Position numbers and translations under genes: made by a program. From assembly GCA_030656615.1 (NCBI GenBank), contig JAUSOY010000013.1:1-64000 (forward strand): a stretch of 64,000 nt of DNA. Reading direction: 5' to 3'. The stretch is from Bacteroidales bacterium (GTDB taxonomy: Bacteria > Bacteroidota > Bacteroidia > Bacteroidales > TTA-H9). Positions 19,882 to 29,013 of this stretch are shown piece after piece; positions within the stretch are counted from its first letter, which is position 1, and each line of letters opens with the position of its first letter. Below the pieces are notes generated by a model. That model did not search any database. It was given only the letters and a program-made list of their open reading frames with translations, and was not told where the DNA came from.

Positions 19882-20712
19882 ATGATTGAGATCGGGAAAA
19901 TGAATCGCTTAAAGATTCTGAGGTTTGTAGAATTTGGTGCTTATCTTGATGATGGCGACAAAGGAATTTTACTCCCCATAAAACAATTGCCTCCTGATTC
20001 TAAAGAAGAGGATGAATTGGATGTGTTTGTTTATACCGATTCCGAAGACCGTCCAATAGCTACTATGGAAAAGCCTTTGGCCATGTCTGGTGAATTTGCT
20101 CTTTTACAAGTCGTTTCGACCGATCGCGTGGGAGCATTCGTGGATATCGGATTACAAAAAGATTTGCTGATTCCGTATTCTGAAATGAATGCCAAGCTCA
20201 GAAAAGGACAAAGAATAATTGTACGCGTATATACAGATCCAACAACAAACAGGCTGGTAGGATCCACGATTTATAATAAGTTTTTACGTAATAAACCCGA
20301 AAATATAAAACCCGGCGATGAGATTACAGGTCTGGTTGCTCTGGAATCTGAATTGGGTGTTCGGATAATTGTGGATCATAAATACTGGGGATTAATCTAT
20401 CATGAATCGGTGCAAAAACAACTTGTACCAGGAACAATAGTTACAGCCTGGGTAAAAAATGTACGGGAAGATGGACGAATCGATCTGACACTTCGCCGCC
20501 CTGGCGCTGAAGAATTATTTATGGCCGGTGGGTTAATTATTGCCGCCCTCGACAAACATAATGGACGGATTAATGTTTCAGACGATAGTACCCCGGAAGA
20601 AATTAAAGAATTGTTGGGTATCAGTAAAAAAACCTTTAAACGTGCTGCAGGCATGTTGTTTAAAGATGGAAGAATTGAGATTCAGAATGGTTATATCAAG
20701 AAACTAAAGTGA
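19882..20712 (+). CDS. cvfB: CvfB-like S1-domain RNA-binding protein
   Basis: 276 residues from ATG 19882 (a TTG three codons earlier is possible). Opens with an S1-like barrel (LKILRFVEFGAYLDDGDKGILLP), a second (ALLQVVSTDRVGAFVDIGLQKDLLIPYSEM), a third (GDEITGLVALESELGVRIIV, with GRIDLTLRRPG) and ends in a winged-helix domain (ISKKTFKRAAGMLFKDGRIEI). This order is that of the CvfB/YitL family, whose members bind RNA and affect virulence-gene expression in Staphylococcus; the role in Bacteroidota is unknown. Its stop overlaps the GTG of the RNase H gene, so the two are probably translationally coupled. Confidence 0.88.
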   Translation: MIEIGKMNRLKILRFVEFGAYLDDGDKGILLPIKQLPPDSKEEDELDVFVYTDSEDRPIATMEKPLAMSGEFALLQVVSTDRVGAFVDIGLQKDLLIPYSEMNAKLRKGQRIIVRVYTDPTTNRLVGSTIYNKFLRNKPENIKPGDEITGLVALESELGVRIIVDHKYWGLIYHESVQKQLVPGTIVTAWVKNVREDGRIDLTLRRPGAEELFMAGGLIIAALDKHNGRINVSDDSTPEEIKELLGISKKTFKRAAGMLFKDGRIEIQNGYIKKLK

Positions 20713-21503
20713 ACGGACAGGCCAATATGCTTGTGTTCGATCTGGAAATTATTCGGGAGGACAACGGACGTTTTTTGTTCAGGGTAAGTAATGCGTCCGA
20801 TGAAGCATTCCTGTGGTTCCGGCCCGGCGATAAAAATCTTGAAATAATTCCCGGTAATGGAATTTCAGGAATTCTAACCTTGCATATCAGTCAGATACGC
20901 CGACTTTTGCATAATAAGCGATTGTCGACTTTCTATTCTGGTTTTCGTATCCGCTTTTGCATTCAGGCATTAAAAGATGTGCCGGCTTTTACCGATCGAA
21001 AACGCATTATTGCCCTAGACAGGCGCGGTGGAAATCATTTTATTTATCCCCAGGAAGAATCACCCGCCAGTCTTACGGAGATATTCTGTGATGGAAGTCT
21101 TGTTCAGGAAACGGGAGCCGCAGCCATCGCCATCGTTATTAAATCTGCTGTTGGGAAATACCGTCTCGAAACCTTTGAAGTGAATGAAAATAAAAGCTGT
21201 CAACTGGAATTGCTGGCTGCCATTCAGGGTTTAAAGCTGACCAGCGATCAGGAATCGGTTCGTATTGTGAGTGATAGTCTGTATGTGCGTAAGGGACTGA
21301 CCGAATGGATTATTCATTGGCGTTTAAATAATTGGTACACCATACAAGGCAGCCGCGTAAAAAACCGCGAAAACTGGATTCAGTTTGATGCGCTGACAGA
21401 GAACCGTTATGTTGAATTTCAATGGATTAAAGCCCGGAGCGGCCATTTTGAGCAGAGTCTGGCCGATTTATATGCCAAAGATCTTACCCGAACAGTTTCC
21501 TGA
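20709..21503 (+). CDS. RNase HI-domain protein with unassigned N-terminal domain
   Basis: 264 residues if started at GTG 20709, which overlaps the cvfB stop by four bases; ATG 20727 is an alternative (258 residues). Residues about 125-264 are an RNase HI fold with the four acidic active-site positions: EIFCDGS, CQLELLAAIQGLK, VRIVSDSLYVRKGL and the final Asp in SGHFEQSLADLYAKDL, plus the basic substrate region LNNWYTIQGSRVKNRENW. It should cleave RNA in RNA-DNA hybrids. The first 120 residues do not resemble the hybrid-binding domain of eukaryotic RNase H1 and I do not recognise them; they look beta-rich. Coupled to an RNA-binding CvfB protein, which fits an RNA-related job. Confidence 0.82.
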   Translation: MNGQANMLVFDLEIIREDNGRFLFRVSNASDEAFLWFRPGDKNLEIIPGNGISGILTLHISQIRRLLHNKRLSTFYSGFRIRFCIQALKDVPAFTDRKRIIALDRRGGNHFIYPQEESPASLTEIFCDGSLVQETGAAAIAIVIKSAVGKYRLETFEVNENKSCQLELLAAIQGLKLTSDQESVRIVSDSLYVRKGLTEWIIHWRLNNWYTIQGSRVKNRENWIQFDALTENRYVEFQWIKARSGHFEQSLADLYAKDLTRTVS

Positions 21504-21508
21504 TGGTT

Positions 21509-21919
21509 TTATGAAATAACGGTCAAAACAATGGTTCTGCCCGAGGCATGATTGCGGAATTCGCATAAACAGATGCCTTGCCATATACCCAGTCCAAGAT
21601 GACCATTTACAATCGGAATACTAAGAGAATGACCGCATAGCGCTGATTTGGCATGAGCCGGCATATCATCTGAACCTTCGCTACGATGCGTATACCAAGA
21701 CTGATTTTCGGGAACCATTTCATCAAAAATGCGATGCATATCTTTCATTACACTCGGGTCGGCATTCTCGTTCAACATCAGCCCGGCGGAGGTATGACAC
21801 AGGAAAATATTTACCAATCCGCAGGCAGGCAGATTTTTCAATTCTTTTTCAATGAAATGTGTTATCAGATGCATTCCCCGCTTAAAGGGTGGTAAGGTAA
21901 TGCGATATTGTTGGGTCAT
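21509..21919 (-). CDS. YjbQ/UPF0047 family protein
   Basis: 136 residues from ATG 21919; the longer TTG form (21964) has an unrelated 15-residue lead. The family core is plain: NIFLCHTSAGLMLNENADPSV, HRSEGSDDMPAHAKSALCGHSLSIPI and GLGIWQGICLCEFRNHASGRTIVLTVIS, with conserved His, Asn and Glu residues. YjbQ proteins were reported to have weak thiamine-phosphate synthase activity, and the true role is unsettled. Converges with the RNase H gene with only 5 bases between stops. Confidence 0.9.
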   Translation of the reverse strand: MTQQYRITLPPFKRGMHLITHFIEKELKNLPACGLVNIFLCHTSAGLMLNENADPSVMKDMHRIFDEMVPENQSWYTHRSEGSDDMPAHAKSALCGHSLSIPIVNGHLGLGIWQGICLCEFRNHASGRTIVLTVIS

Positions 21920-22036
21920 GGGTTTTTGAGTATAAATGTAAAAAATACCCGCCCACATCTCCAATAATAATGGGTTTAATATCCATATTGTTGGTGACTT
22001 TGGTGTACATTTGAATAAATCAATGGAATTATCCGC

Positions 22037-22492
22037 ATGATGATACTTATCGCCATATTGATTCTGGCCTCCTTTTTTGCGATTTTTTGGACAATCAAAA
22101 CAAAAAAAACCTTCCCCGGTATAATATCATTCGGAATGGTTGTTGGAATTTTAATGGTTATTCTTCCTATACCAGCTCTACGAATGCCAGGATTGTATTT
22201 ATATATGGCGTTTGTAGCTGTGGCTGTATTGTATTCCTTGATTATTAAAAGTACGGGCTTCATTCCAAGAATCATCATTTTCCTGATAGCCTCGTCAATC
22301 CTTGTATACTGGGTATGGGTGCTGAATCATTGGCATGGAAACACCTTATTATTGCCCATTTTTACATTACTCTTGGGCCTAGTTGCTGTAACCGGCAAGT
22401 ATAATCTTAAGAACGAATCAGGATTCCTGGTGATTCTGGTGGCTGACGCCATCACCATTCTTCTCGAAAATCTGTTAAAAACTTTAAATTAA
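22037..22492 (+). CDS. Small integral membrane protein, unrecognised
   Basis: 151 residues with four or five hydrophobic helices (about 1-20, 27-44, 50-72, 78-97, 100-120). I recognise no family. A single conserved-looking polar patch WVLNHWHGN lies between helices, and the last helix region is LVILVADAITILLENLLKTLN. ATG 22037 is the natural start. The antisense frame over it is a shadow. No operon partner: the next gene has its own promoter. Confidence 0.6.
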   Translation: MMILIAILILASFFAIFWTIKTKKTFPGIISFGMVVGILMVILPIPALRMPGLYLYMAFVAVAVLYSLIIKSTGFIPRIIIFLIASSILVYWVWVLNHWHGNTLLLPIFTLLLGLVAVTGKYNLKNESGFLVILVADAITILLENLLKTLN

Positions 22493-22592
22493 AGAAGTTC
22501 ATTGTGATTTGTTGTTGATATTTCCCCAAGCAGAGGATTTAGAAATAAGTAAAAATTCACCATTTCTTTAACAATAATTATGAAATCAGAAT

Positions 22593-22623
22593 TTTGTAGG
22601 AGGCATTTCAGGATATACCTTTG
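22593..22623 (+). promoter_or_regulatory. Promoter of the deacetylase-like gene
   Basis: TTTG (22593-22596), 19 bases, TACCTTTG (22616-22623): an exact match to the Bacteroidota consensus TTTG-N19-TAnnTTTG. Start codon is 24 bases downstream. Confidence 0.8.
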
Positions 22624-22647
22624 CCGCGTCAAAATTCAGAATAGTAT

Positions 22648-24093
22648 ATGTTGAAGAACAGAATTATAAGAGTGATTTTACAGCGTTTGGCTTTTATGGT
22701 TTTTTTAATTTCAGGAATGAGTTTTAATGGGTTTTCTTCCGAATTTTGTGTGCCTGATACAAGCCTTACCTTTGAAAAATATGAAGCTTTTCTCAGGGAG
22801 TTAAAAGACGAAACAAAATATAAGGTCGTTCCATTACATCAATTCCGGCAGACGGTGGATACCTCCCGAATTATTGTTGGGTTAAAGCATGATGTGGATA
22901 ACAATCTCCAGCGCTCGGTTGATATGGCTAAAGTGGAATATCGTCTTGGAATTCCTGCCACTTATTATTTTTTGCATACTTCTTCGTACTATTTTTCAAA
23001 TCCCAATGATGCCAATAGTCGCATAATACCGGTATATAAAACGTTTTTACAGTTTCAGAATGATTGGAAACATGAAGTCGGATTTCATAGCGATTTGATT
23101 ACTTTGCAATTGATACATAAACTCGATCCGGTAGATTTTCTGCATAAAGAGTTGGATTATATGCGTCAGCAAGGTTTGAGAATATACGGCTCAGCGGCTC
23201 ATGGATCACCCTATTGTAAGAGTTATCATTACATCAATTATTATTTTTTTGAGGATTGCTCGAAAGAGCCATTCATGCATTTTGTGAATTTAAATTCTGC
23301 CGCATTGGGGAATGAGACCATCACCTATAAAAAAGGTCGAATGCTTGATTTTGATTTGGATTATGAGGCGTATTTTTTAGATAATAATAAGTATTATTCG
23401 GATGCTCAGTTTATTGGTGGCAGACATTGGAATTTCGATCAAGCAGACTGGCGTCGTTTGAAAACCGGAGACAGAGTGATTTTTCTGGTGCATCCCGAGC
23501 ATTGGTTAAAAGTGAATACGATGGCCGAATTCGTCGACTTTCATTTGCCCGGCCAAACACAGAATACCGAGATAGATGTGTTTTTGCGAACCATTCAAAT
23601 TTCGTATCCCAAGCACAAGGCCATGCTCTTAAAGCCTGAATTTCGACTGAATGATACGGTGTCTGATGTTTTTTTTGGAACTCAATATGTTTTCAGTGGT
23701 TTTACCGAACTCGATTTTTCTAAGAATGTGGAGTTTGTTGTTAAAACCAGAAATGGCAAAACCACAAAAACATGGAATTTAAAAATACATTTTACACCTT
23801 CAAATGAGGCTGAAATAGTGGAACTTCATGCCGGAAAAAGAATGAAGGTTTTTATTGACAATAAAGCCCGGCAGGTATTTGTGGAGACCAAGGCCCGCCG
23901 AAAGCCCGAAATGCTGCGGCTGAATTATTCGCTTAGTCCCGGTGCCCTGGCTTTTTTGGAGAATAAACCACAAAAAGAAGCACGTATCAAAATGAAATCA
24001 GATACTTCGGTTATTTTAAGTGTGTTGGCCGAAGATGGCCTTACACGAAACGATTGGTTGATAAGTGCAAGAGAAATGAAAGTCAGGAACTAA
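22648..24093 (+). CDS. Secreted polysaccharide-deacetylase-like protein
   Basis: 481 residues. N-terminal signal region with hydrophobic core (VILQRLAFMVFLISGMSF). Residues about 35-310 resemble the NodB fold seen in divergent deacetylase-like proteins: GLKHDVDNNLQRSVDMAK (usual Asp-Asp replaced by His-Asp), IPATYYFLHTSSYY, HEVGFHSDLITL (metal-binding His region), GSAAHGSPYCKSYHYINYYFFEDC and RVIFLVHPEHWL. The last 150 residues look like Ig or cadherin-like beta modules (SVILSVLAEDGLTRNDWLI). May act on a cell-surface or environmental polysaccharide; this is inference. Own promoter; no partner genes. The deacetylase assignment rests on pattern, not on a full canonical motif set. Confidence 0.6.
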   Translation: MLKNRIIRVILQRLAFMVFLISGMSFNGFSSEFCVPDTSLTFEKYEAFLRELKDETKYKVVPLHQFRQTVDTSRIIVGLKHDVDNNLQRSVDMAKVEYRLGIPATYYFLHTSSYYFSNPNDANSRIIPVYKTFLQFQNDWKHEVGFHSDLITLQLIHKLDPVDFLHKELDYMRQQGLRIYGSAAHGSPYCKSYHYINYYFFEDCSKEPFMHFVNLNSAALGNETITYKKGRMLDFDLDYEAYFLDNNKYYSDAQFIGGRHWNFDQADWRRLKTGDRVIFLVHPEHWLKVNTMAEFVDFHLPGQTQNTEIDVFLRTIQISYPKHKAMLLKPEFRLNDTVSDVFFGTQYVFSGFTELDFSKNVEFVVKTRNGKTTKTWNLKIHFTPSNEAEIVELHAGKRMKVFIDNKARQVFVETKARRKPEMLRLNYSLSPGALAFLENKPQKEARIKMKSDTSVILSVLAEDGLTRNDWLISAREMKVRN

Positions 24094-24238
24094 AAATCGA
24101 TCTTGAGAAGGATTCAAAACGAACCTTCCAATCAGTAAAAAATCACATCGCATCAATACAGAACGCATATTCTGTGACCTGAATTATTCGTGTTTCTGTC
24201 AGCTTTATTCCAAGTAAATCCAAAACGTCACAGGAGTT

Positions 24239-25612
24239 TTATTCATCTGTTTCGTCCATGTTTTCCTTATTATCAGTATCGGTCAGTAATATTTGGCTTT
24301 CTGCTTCGCCCAGAGCTTCCACATTTTTAAGCCGCCGTTGGATGGCACGGGTGCGTTTTCCCATTACATCATCCAATTGGTTGAGGCCCGTTTGAATATT
24401 GTTTTGGGCTTTATCGAGTAAGCCTCCAAAGTTCTCAAATTCCTTTTTAACCGCACCCAAAACATTCCACACTTCTCCGCTGCGTTTTTGTATAGCCATG
24501 GTTCGGAAGCCCATTTGTAAGCTGTTCAAAATGGCAGCGAAAGTCGTAGGCCCTGTGACAACAATTTTATAATCGCGTTGCAATAACTCCAGCAGACTTG
24601 CTTTACGGACAACTTCCGCGTAAATGCCTTCGAATGGAAGAAACATAATTCCAAAATCAGTGGTATTCGGTGGATCGATGTATTTATCATGAATATCTTT
24701 TGCCATTTTTTTGATAACATTTTCCATATTGCGTGTAGCGGTTTCTATGAGTGCTAAATCGGAGGTTTCGTAGGCATCCACTACCTGTTCATAAGCGTCT
24801 TTCGGAAATTTAGCATCCACCGGAAGATAAACCACCGGATTGATATCATCTTTTCCTGGAAGTTTAATGGCGAATTCTACGGTTTCAGAAGATCCTTTTT
24901 TAGTTTTTACATTGGATTCGTATTGTTCGGGAGCAAGAATCTGTTCGAGGAGCATTTCGAGTTGTACTTCGCCAATTCCACCACGCATTTTAACATTACT
25001 CAGTACTTTTTTTAGTCCACCCACATCCTGCGCCAAAACCTGCATTTCGCCCAGCCCTTTTTGTACATTTTCGAGTTGTTTGCTGACAAGCTCAAACGAT
25101 TGGCCCAGGCGTTCGTTGAGTGTGTTCTGAAGTTTTTCTTCCACGGTTTCCCGCATCTTCTCGAGCTTGGATTCTGTGGTTTTAATCAATTCGTTTTGCC
25201 GGCTTTCGAGTTGGCCGAATTTTTCTCTCTGCAAATCATTAAAAGACTTCACGTTCGCATCGAAACTTTGTTGAAAATCTTTCAAAGAAGTTATCAGATT
25301 GTTTCTCATCAACTGGCTATCAGCTCTGGCCTGATCATTAATGTTTTTAAGCGTTTCGCTCAATTCGGCTTTAAATTGAAATAGATTTGAGTTGAGTTCG
25401 GTACGGTTTTCTTTGGAAATGTTTGATAATTCTTCCCGGTTGGTTCTGAAATCGTCACGAAGTGAAGATTCAATACGTGAAAGGTTTATCTGAAGTAATT
25501 CAAGTTTCCGTAATAGTTCGTCAGTATTACTCCCCTTTTTTACTTTAAATAGTATTGTAAGAATAATATTTAGGAGGACGCCTATCGTCAGAATAATAAT
25601 CCAGCTTTCCAT
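24239..25612 (-). CDS. rmuC: DNA recombination protein RmuC homologue
   Basis: 457 residues. An N-terminal membrane helix (WIIILTIGVLLNIILTILF) is followed by a long coiled coil (about 30-200, rich in Leu/Glu/Arg heptads) and the RmuC nuclease-like core: GGIGEVQLEMLLEQIL, VYLPVDAKFPKDAYEQVVDAYE, YIDPPNTTDFGIMFLPFEGIYAEV and VTGPTTFAAILNSLQMGFRTMAIQKRS. Thought to limit inversions and act on DNA during recombination. Start ATG 25612; TAACTTTA at 25639-25632 (minus strand) is a near match to the -7 element. Confidence 0.93.
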   Translation of the reverse strand: MESWIIILTIGVLLNIILTILFKVKKGSNTDELLRKLELLQINLSRIESSLRDDFRTNREELSNISKENRTELNSNLFQFKAELSETLKNINDQARADSQLMRNNLITSLKDFQQSFDANVKSFNDLQREKFGQLESRQNELIKTTESKLEKMRETVEEKLQNTLNERLGQSFELVSKQLENVQKGLGEMQVLAQDVGGLKKVLSNVKMRGGIGEVQLEMLLEQILAPEQYESNVKTKKGSSETVEFAIKLPGKDDINPVVYLPVDAKFPKDAYEQVVDAYETSDLALIETATRNMENVIKKMAKDIHDKYIDPPNTTDFGIMFLPFEGIYAEVVRKASLLELLQRDYKIVVTGPTTFAAILNSLQMGFRTMAIQKRSGEVWNVLGAVKKEFENFGGLLDKAQNNIQTGLNQLDDVMGKRTRAIQRRLKNVEALGEAESQILLTDTDNKENMDETDE

Positions 25613-25782
25613 GGGGTACCTGTTTAGAGCATAAAGTTACGATATTAGTATTGTTTCGTTATTGTAGCATTTGAATAAATATGAAATTCTTGTTTTGGAC
25701 AATTATCAGAACTTTGTACCTTGCTGTTGATAATACCTATGGGTGTATAAATTCTATTGGTCGGTTCAAAAATGTATTAAAA

Positions 25783-27567
25783 ATGAATCAAAAGCCTTGT
25801 TTCCTGATTATTATTGTATTTATGCTCCTGAGCATAGTGGCTAAATCTCAAACGGATAATCGTTTTTGGTTTGTTGCTCCGGAGGTTTCTAAAAATGGAG
25901 CTCAACGATTTGATGAACCCATTTATTTCCGGATATCGAATTATAATAATCCGAGTACGATAAACATCAGTATGCCGGCAAATGCTGCTTTTACGCCTAT
26001 TATTATCAATATCCCTGCGAATGGCGCCGCAACAGTTGATATGTCGCCTTTTCTTGAAACGATCGAAAACAAACCCGCCAATACCATACTGGATAAAGGA
26101 ATCCTTATTACCGCGTCTAATCCGGTAACGGTATATTATGAAGTAGCCAGTACGTATTGCAATTGCAATCCTGAAATCTATACGCTTAAAGGAAAAAATG
26201 CGCTTGGTACTCAGTTTCTATTACCCGGCCAAACGTATTTCAATAATTCCGGAAGCTATAATCCTATGCCTTATAATGCTTTTGATATTGTTGCTACCGA
26301 AAATGCCACAACGGTTACTATTTTACCATCCAATAACATTTTAGGTCATGCAGCGGGTACGCCGTTTAATATACTGTTGGATAAGGGCCAAACATGGTCT
26401 GGGTTGGCAACGAGTCAGCTGGCTGCAAATCATTTGCATGGGACCGTGATTACTTCCGATAAACCAATCGCAATTACTCTTAATGATGATTTACTCCACG
26501 GGATAACAGGTTGCGCTGATCTTACAGGCGATCAGATGATTCCGGAAGCCTTGGCTGGTAATGAATATATAGCCGTTCAGGGCTTTTTGACCAATGGCGG
26601 TGAGCGCATCTTTGTTTTGGGCCTCACCGATAATACGGGTTTAAGTTTTGATGGGGGTGCTACTACCGCAAGCATCAATCGGAAGCAGGTTTATAATTAT
26701 CTGATTACTAATGCTTCCACCCACCTCTCAACCACTCAGCCTGTTTTGGTGATGCAAACCACAGGTTTTGGCTGCGAACTTGGTTCGGCAATTATTCCAC
26801 CTATTGGATGTACTGGGTCTTCATCTGTAACATTTACCCGTACTACCGCACAACAATTGGGCTTGATTATCTTTACCCGGCTTGGTGATCAGGCTAGTTT
26901 TACCTTGAATGGCAATCCAAGCTTAATCCCATCAACGGCGTTTCAGGCGGTTCCGGGAACGGCAGGCCAATGGCTGGCAGCCCGGATAACATTTAGTCTG
27001 GCTCAAATCCCAATGGGCACAACCTGTATTGTTAGCAATAATTCCGGTTTGTTTCATATGGGTGTAATTATCGGTGATTATGGGGGTGGGTGTAGCTATG
27101 GATTCTTTTCCGGCTTTTCTTCATTATATCTTGGACCTGATCAACAAATATGTGAGGGTGATAGCATACGTCTTGATGGTGGAGAGGGCTTTAATACCTA
27201 TTTATGGAATACCGGTGCAATTACCCGATATATCTGGGTTAATAGTCCCGGCAGCTATTACGTTGATGTAACTGATAATTTTTGTTCTCTTAGCGATACG
27301 ATTGCTCTTGCTTATTATCCCTCTTATTCTGTAAGTGCAGGACCGGATGCAAGTATTTGTGAAGGGCAAACACATACATTTGATGGGGGAAGTGGATATT
27401 CATCCTATTTATGGATGCCAGGTGCTGGTAATTCGCAATTTTTTACTGTGAATACCGCAGGGATTTACACACTTAAAGTTAGTGATTCAAATGGGTGCTT
27501 TCGCACAGATACAGCAGAATTGATGGTTCATCCTGTTCCTCCCGACCACCTGATACGACACAACTAG
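25783..27567 (+). CDS. Secreted IgGFc-binding-like protein, apparently truncated at the C terminus
   Basis: 594 residues from ATG 25783, which opens a clean signal peptide (CFLIIIVFMLLSIVAKSQ); an upstream in-frame ATG at 25681 is rejected because it buries the signal. The first 430 residues have the pattern of the IgGFc-binding N-terminal domain common in Bacteroidota surface proteins (FWFVAPEVS, FRISNYNNPSTI, ITASNPVTVYYEVAS, LKGKNALGTQFLLPGQ). Two PKD/Ig-like repeats follow (LGPDQQICEGDSIRLDGGEG and AGPDASICEGQTHTFDGGSG). Such proteins usually go on to more repeats and a T9SS sorting domain; here the frame stops at HPVPPDHLIRHN, 27 bases before the terminator shared with citrate synthase. 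Likely a 3'-deleted gene; still possibly expressed. Confidence 0.7.
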   Translation: MNQKPCFLIIIVFMLLSIVAKSQTDNRFWFVAPEVSKNGAQRFDEPIYFRISNYNNPSTINISMPANAAFTPIIINIPANGAATVDMSPFLETIENKPANTILDKGILITASNPVTVYYEVASTYCNCNPEIYTLKGKNALGTQFLLPGQTYFNNSGSYNPMPYNAFDIVATENATTVTILPSNNILGHAAGTPFNILLDKGQTWSGLATSQLAANHLHGTVITSDKPIAITLNDDLLHGITGCADLTGDQMIPEALAGNEYIAVQGFLTNGGERIFVLGLTDNTGLSFDGGATTASINRKQVYNYLITNASTHLSTTQPVLVMQTTGFGCELGSAIIPPIGCTGSSSVTFTRTTAQQLGLIIFTRLGDQASFTLNGNPSLIPSTAFQAVPGTAGQWLAARITFSLAQIPMGTTCIVSNNSGLFHMGVIIGDYGGGCSYGFFSGFSSLYLGPDQQICEGDSIRLDGGEGFNTYLWNTGAITRYIWVNSPGSYYVDVTDNFCSLSDTIALAYYPSYSVSAGPDASICEGQTHTFDGGSGYSSYLWMPGAGNSQFFTVNTAGIYTLKVSDSNGCFRTDTAELMVHPVPPDHLIRHN

Positions 27568-27593
27568 GGTTGGTTATTTCTGGATTAATAAAA

Positions 27594-27621
27594 AAAACCG
27601 CCACAATTCTGTGACGGTTTT
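27594..27621. terminator. Bidirectional terminator between convergent genes
   Basis: AAAACCGCCACA (27594-27605) and TGTGACGGTTTT (27610-27621) form a 12-position stem with one mismatch and a 4-base loop, with A and T tracts on both sides. Serves the secreted protein gene (+) and gltA (-). Confidence 0.8.
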
Positions 27622-27631
27622 AAGGGTTGTA

Positions 27632-28963
27632 TTATTCGTTAGGTATTTCATCATCACCCAGAGTACCAAAAGCTATTTTTTCGAGCATTTCAGTTGTAAG
27701 TGATTTAGGTCTTTCGAGCGAATAACCCAGGGCTCTGTCCCAGATTATATTGGCTGTGATACCAATCGATCGTCCAATTCCAAAGAGTACGGTATAGAAA
27801 TCGAATTCACGGATTCCATAATGCCATTGAATTACGCCTGTTTGGGCATCCAGATTGGGCCATGGATTTTTAGCTTTTCCTTGTTCGATGAGAATATCGG
27901 GCACCACTTTATAAAGCAAATCCACATATTTGAATACATTATCATCCGGCAATCTTTTCAAACAGAATTCACGCTGAATGGTATAACGTGGATCTGTTTT
28001 ACGTAATACGGCATGACCATAACCGGGTATTACAAGTCCTGAGTGTAATGTATCCCATACGTATTGTTTTACCTCGGCTTCGGTAGGAATTTCATCGTTC
28101 ATTTTATCCATAAAAGCTAAGATCCAACGCAGAACCTCCTGATTGGCAAGCCCGTGTAAGGGTCCGGCTAGTCCATTCACCATAGAAGAAATTGACAGAT
28201 AGATATCTGCCAGTGAACTTGCCACCAGATGACCGGTATGTGCGCTTACATTTCCACTTTCATGGTCGGCATGAATAATAAAATTCATTCGTGACACATC
28301 GTCGTACGGAGAAGGTTTCCCCATCATATGAGCAAAATTGGCTCCTAAATCCAGGCTTGGATTTGATTGAATGCGTTTACCGTCACGGTAGAGTTTTGCA
28401 TAAATATAGGTTGCTACTTCGGGGAGTTTTGCCAGAAGATTTAAAGCATCTTCATAAGTAGGATCCCAATAATCTAATTTGTTAAGTCCGGCAGCGTATT
28501 TTCTTGAGAAAAATGATTCGCGCTGCATCGTAGTAATAGCAGCAGAAAAAATTGCCATTGGATGACTGCAACAGGGGAAGGAGTCGATTACTTCATATAC
28601 GTACCGTGGAAGGATGCGTCTTTTGCTGAATTCGTCCACCACATCGGCCACTTCACTTTCATTGGGAATTTCTCCGGTGAGCAGTAGATAGAATAAGCCT
28701 TCTACATAAGGCATTTCTGCTCCTTTGGGTTTTGGAAGTTTTTCGAAAACTTCGGGGAGGGTGTATCCACGATATCGAATACCCTCCAATGGGTCGAGAT
28801 ACGAAATATCCGTTACCAGGGAGCGAACACCGCGCATTCCTCCGATGAGCTGCGAAATGGTTATCGTTCCCACGGGAACATCCCCAAATTCATTCACCAG
28901 ACGATTGGTGCGGGGGCGCCATTCCAGGATCTTTTCGTACAGCTTTTCTTTAAGTTTTGACAT
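27632..28963 (-). CDS. gltA: Citrate synthase, mitochondrial-like type
   Basis: 443 residues. Condenses oxaloacetate and acetyl-CoA. The sequence resembles the eukaryotic/mitochondrial citrate synthases rather than the E. coli hexameric type: long N terminus, HADHESGNVSAHTGHLV (His equivalent to pig 274), NGLAGPLHGLANQEVLRWI (His 320), PGYGHAVLRKTDPRY and KNPWPNLDAQTGVI (Asp 375). Lies 50 bases downstream of icd, also of eukaryotic-like type, so the two are probably one operon supplying 2-oxoglutarate and NADPH. Ends next to a bidirectional terminator. Complete. Confidence 0.93.
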   Translation of the reverse strand: MSKLKEKLYEKILEWRPRTNRLVNEFGDVPVGTITISQLIGGMRGVRSLVTDISYLDPLEGIRYRGYTLPEVFEKLPKPKGAEMPYVEGLFYLLLTGEIPNESEVADVVDEFSKRRILPRYVYEVIDSFPCCSHPMAIFSAAITTMQRESFFSRKYAAGLNKLDYWDPTYEDALNLLAKLPEVATYIYAKLYRDGKRIQSNPSLDLGANFAHMMGKPSPYDDVSRMNFIIHADHESGNVSAHTGHLVASSLADIYLSISSMVNGLAGPLHGLANQEVLRWILAFMDKMNDEIPTEAEVKQYVWDTLHSGLVIPGYGHAVLRKTDPRYTIQREFCLKRLPDDNVFKYVDLLYKVVPDILIEQGKAKNPWPNLDAQTGVIQWHYGIREFDFYTVLFGIGRSIGITANIIWDRALGYSLERPKSLTTEMLEKIAFGTLGDDEIPNE

Positions 28964-29013
28964 GGTTGTGGTGATTTATTTAAAGACTTAACAAAGAATT
29001 CGATAGAATTGTT

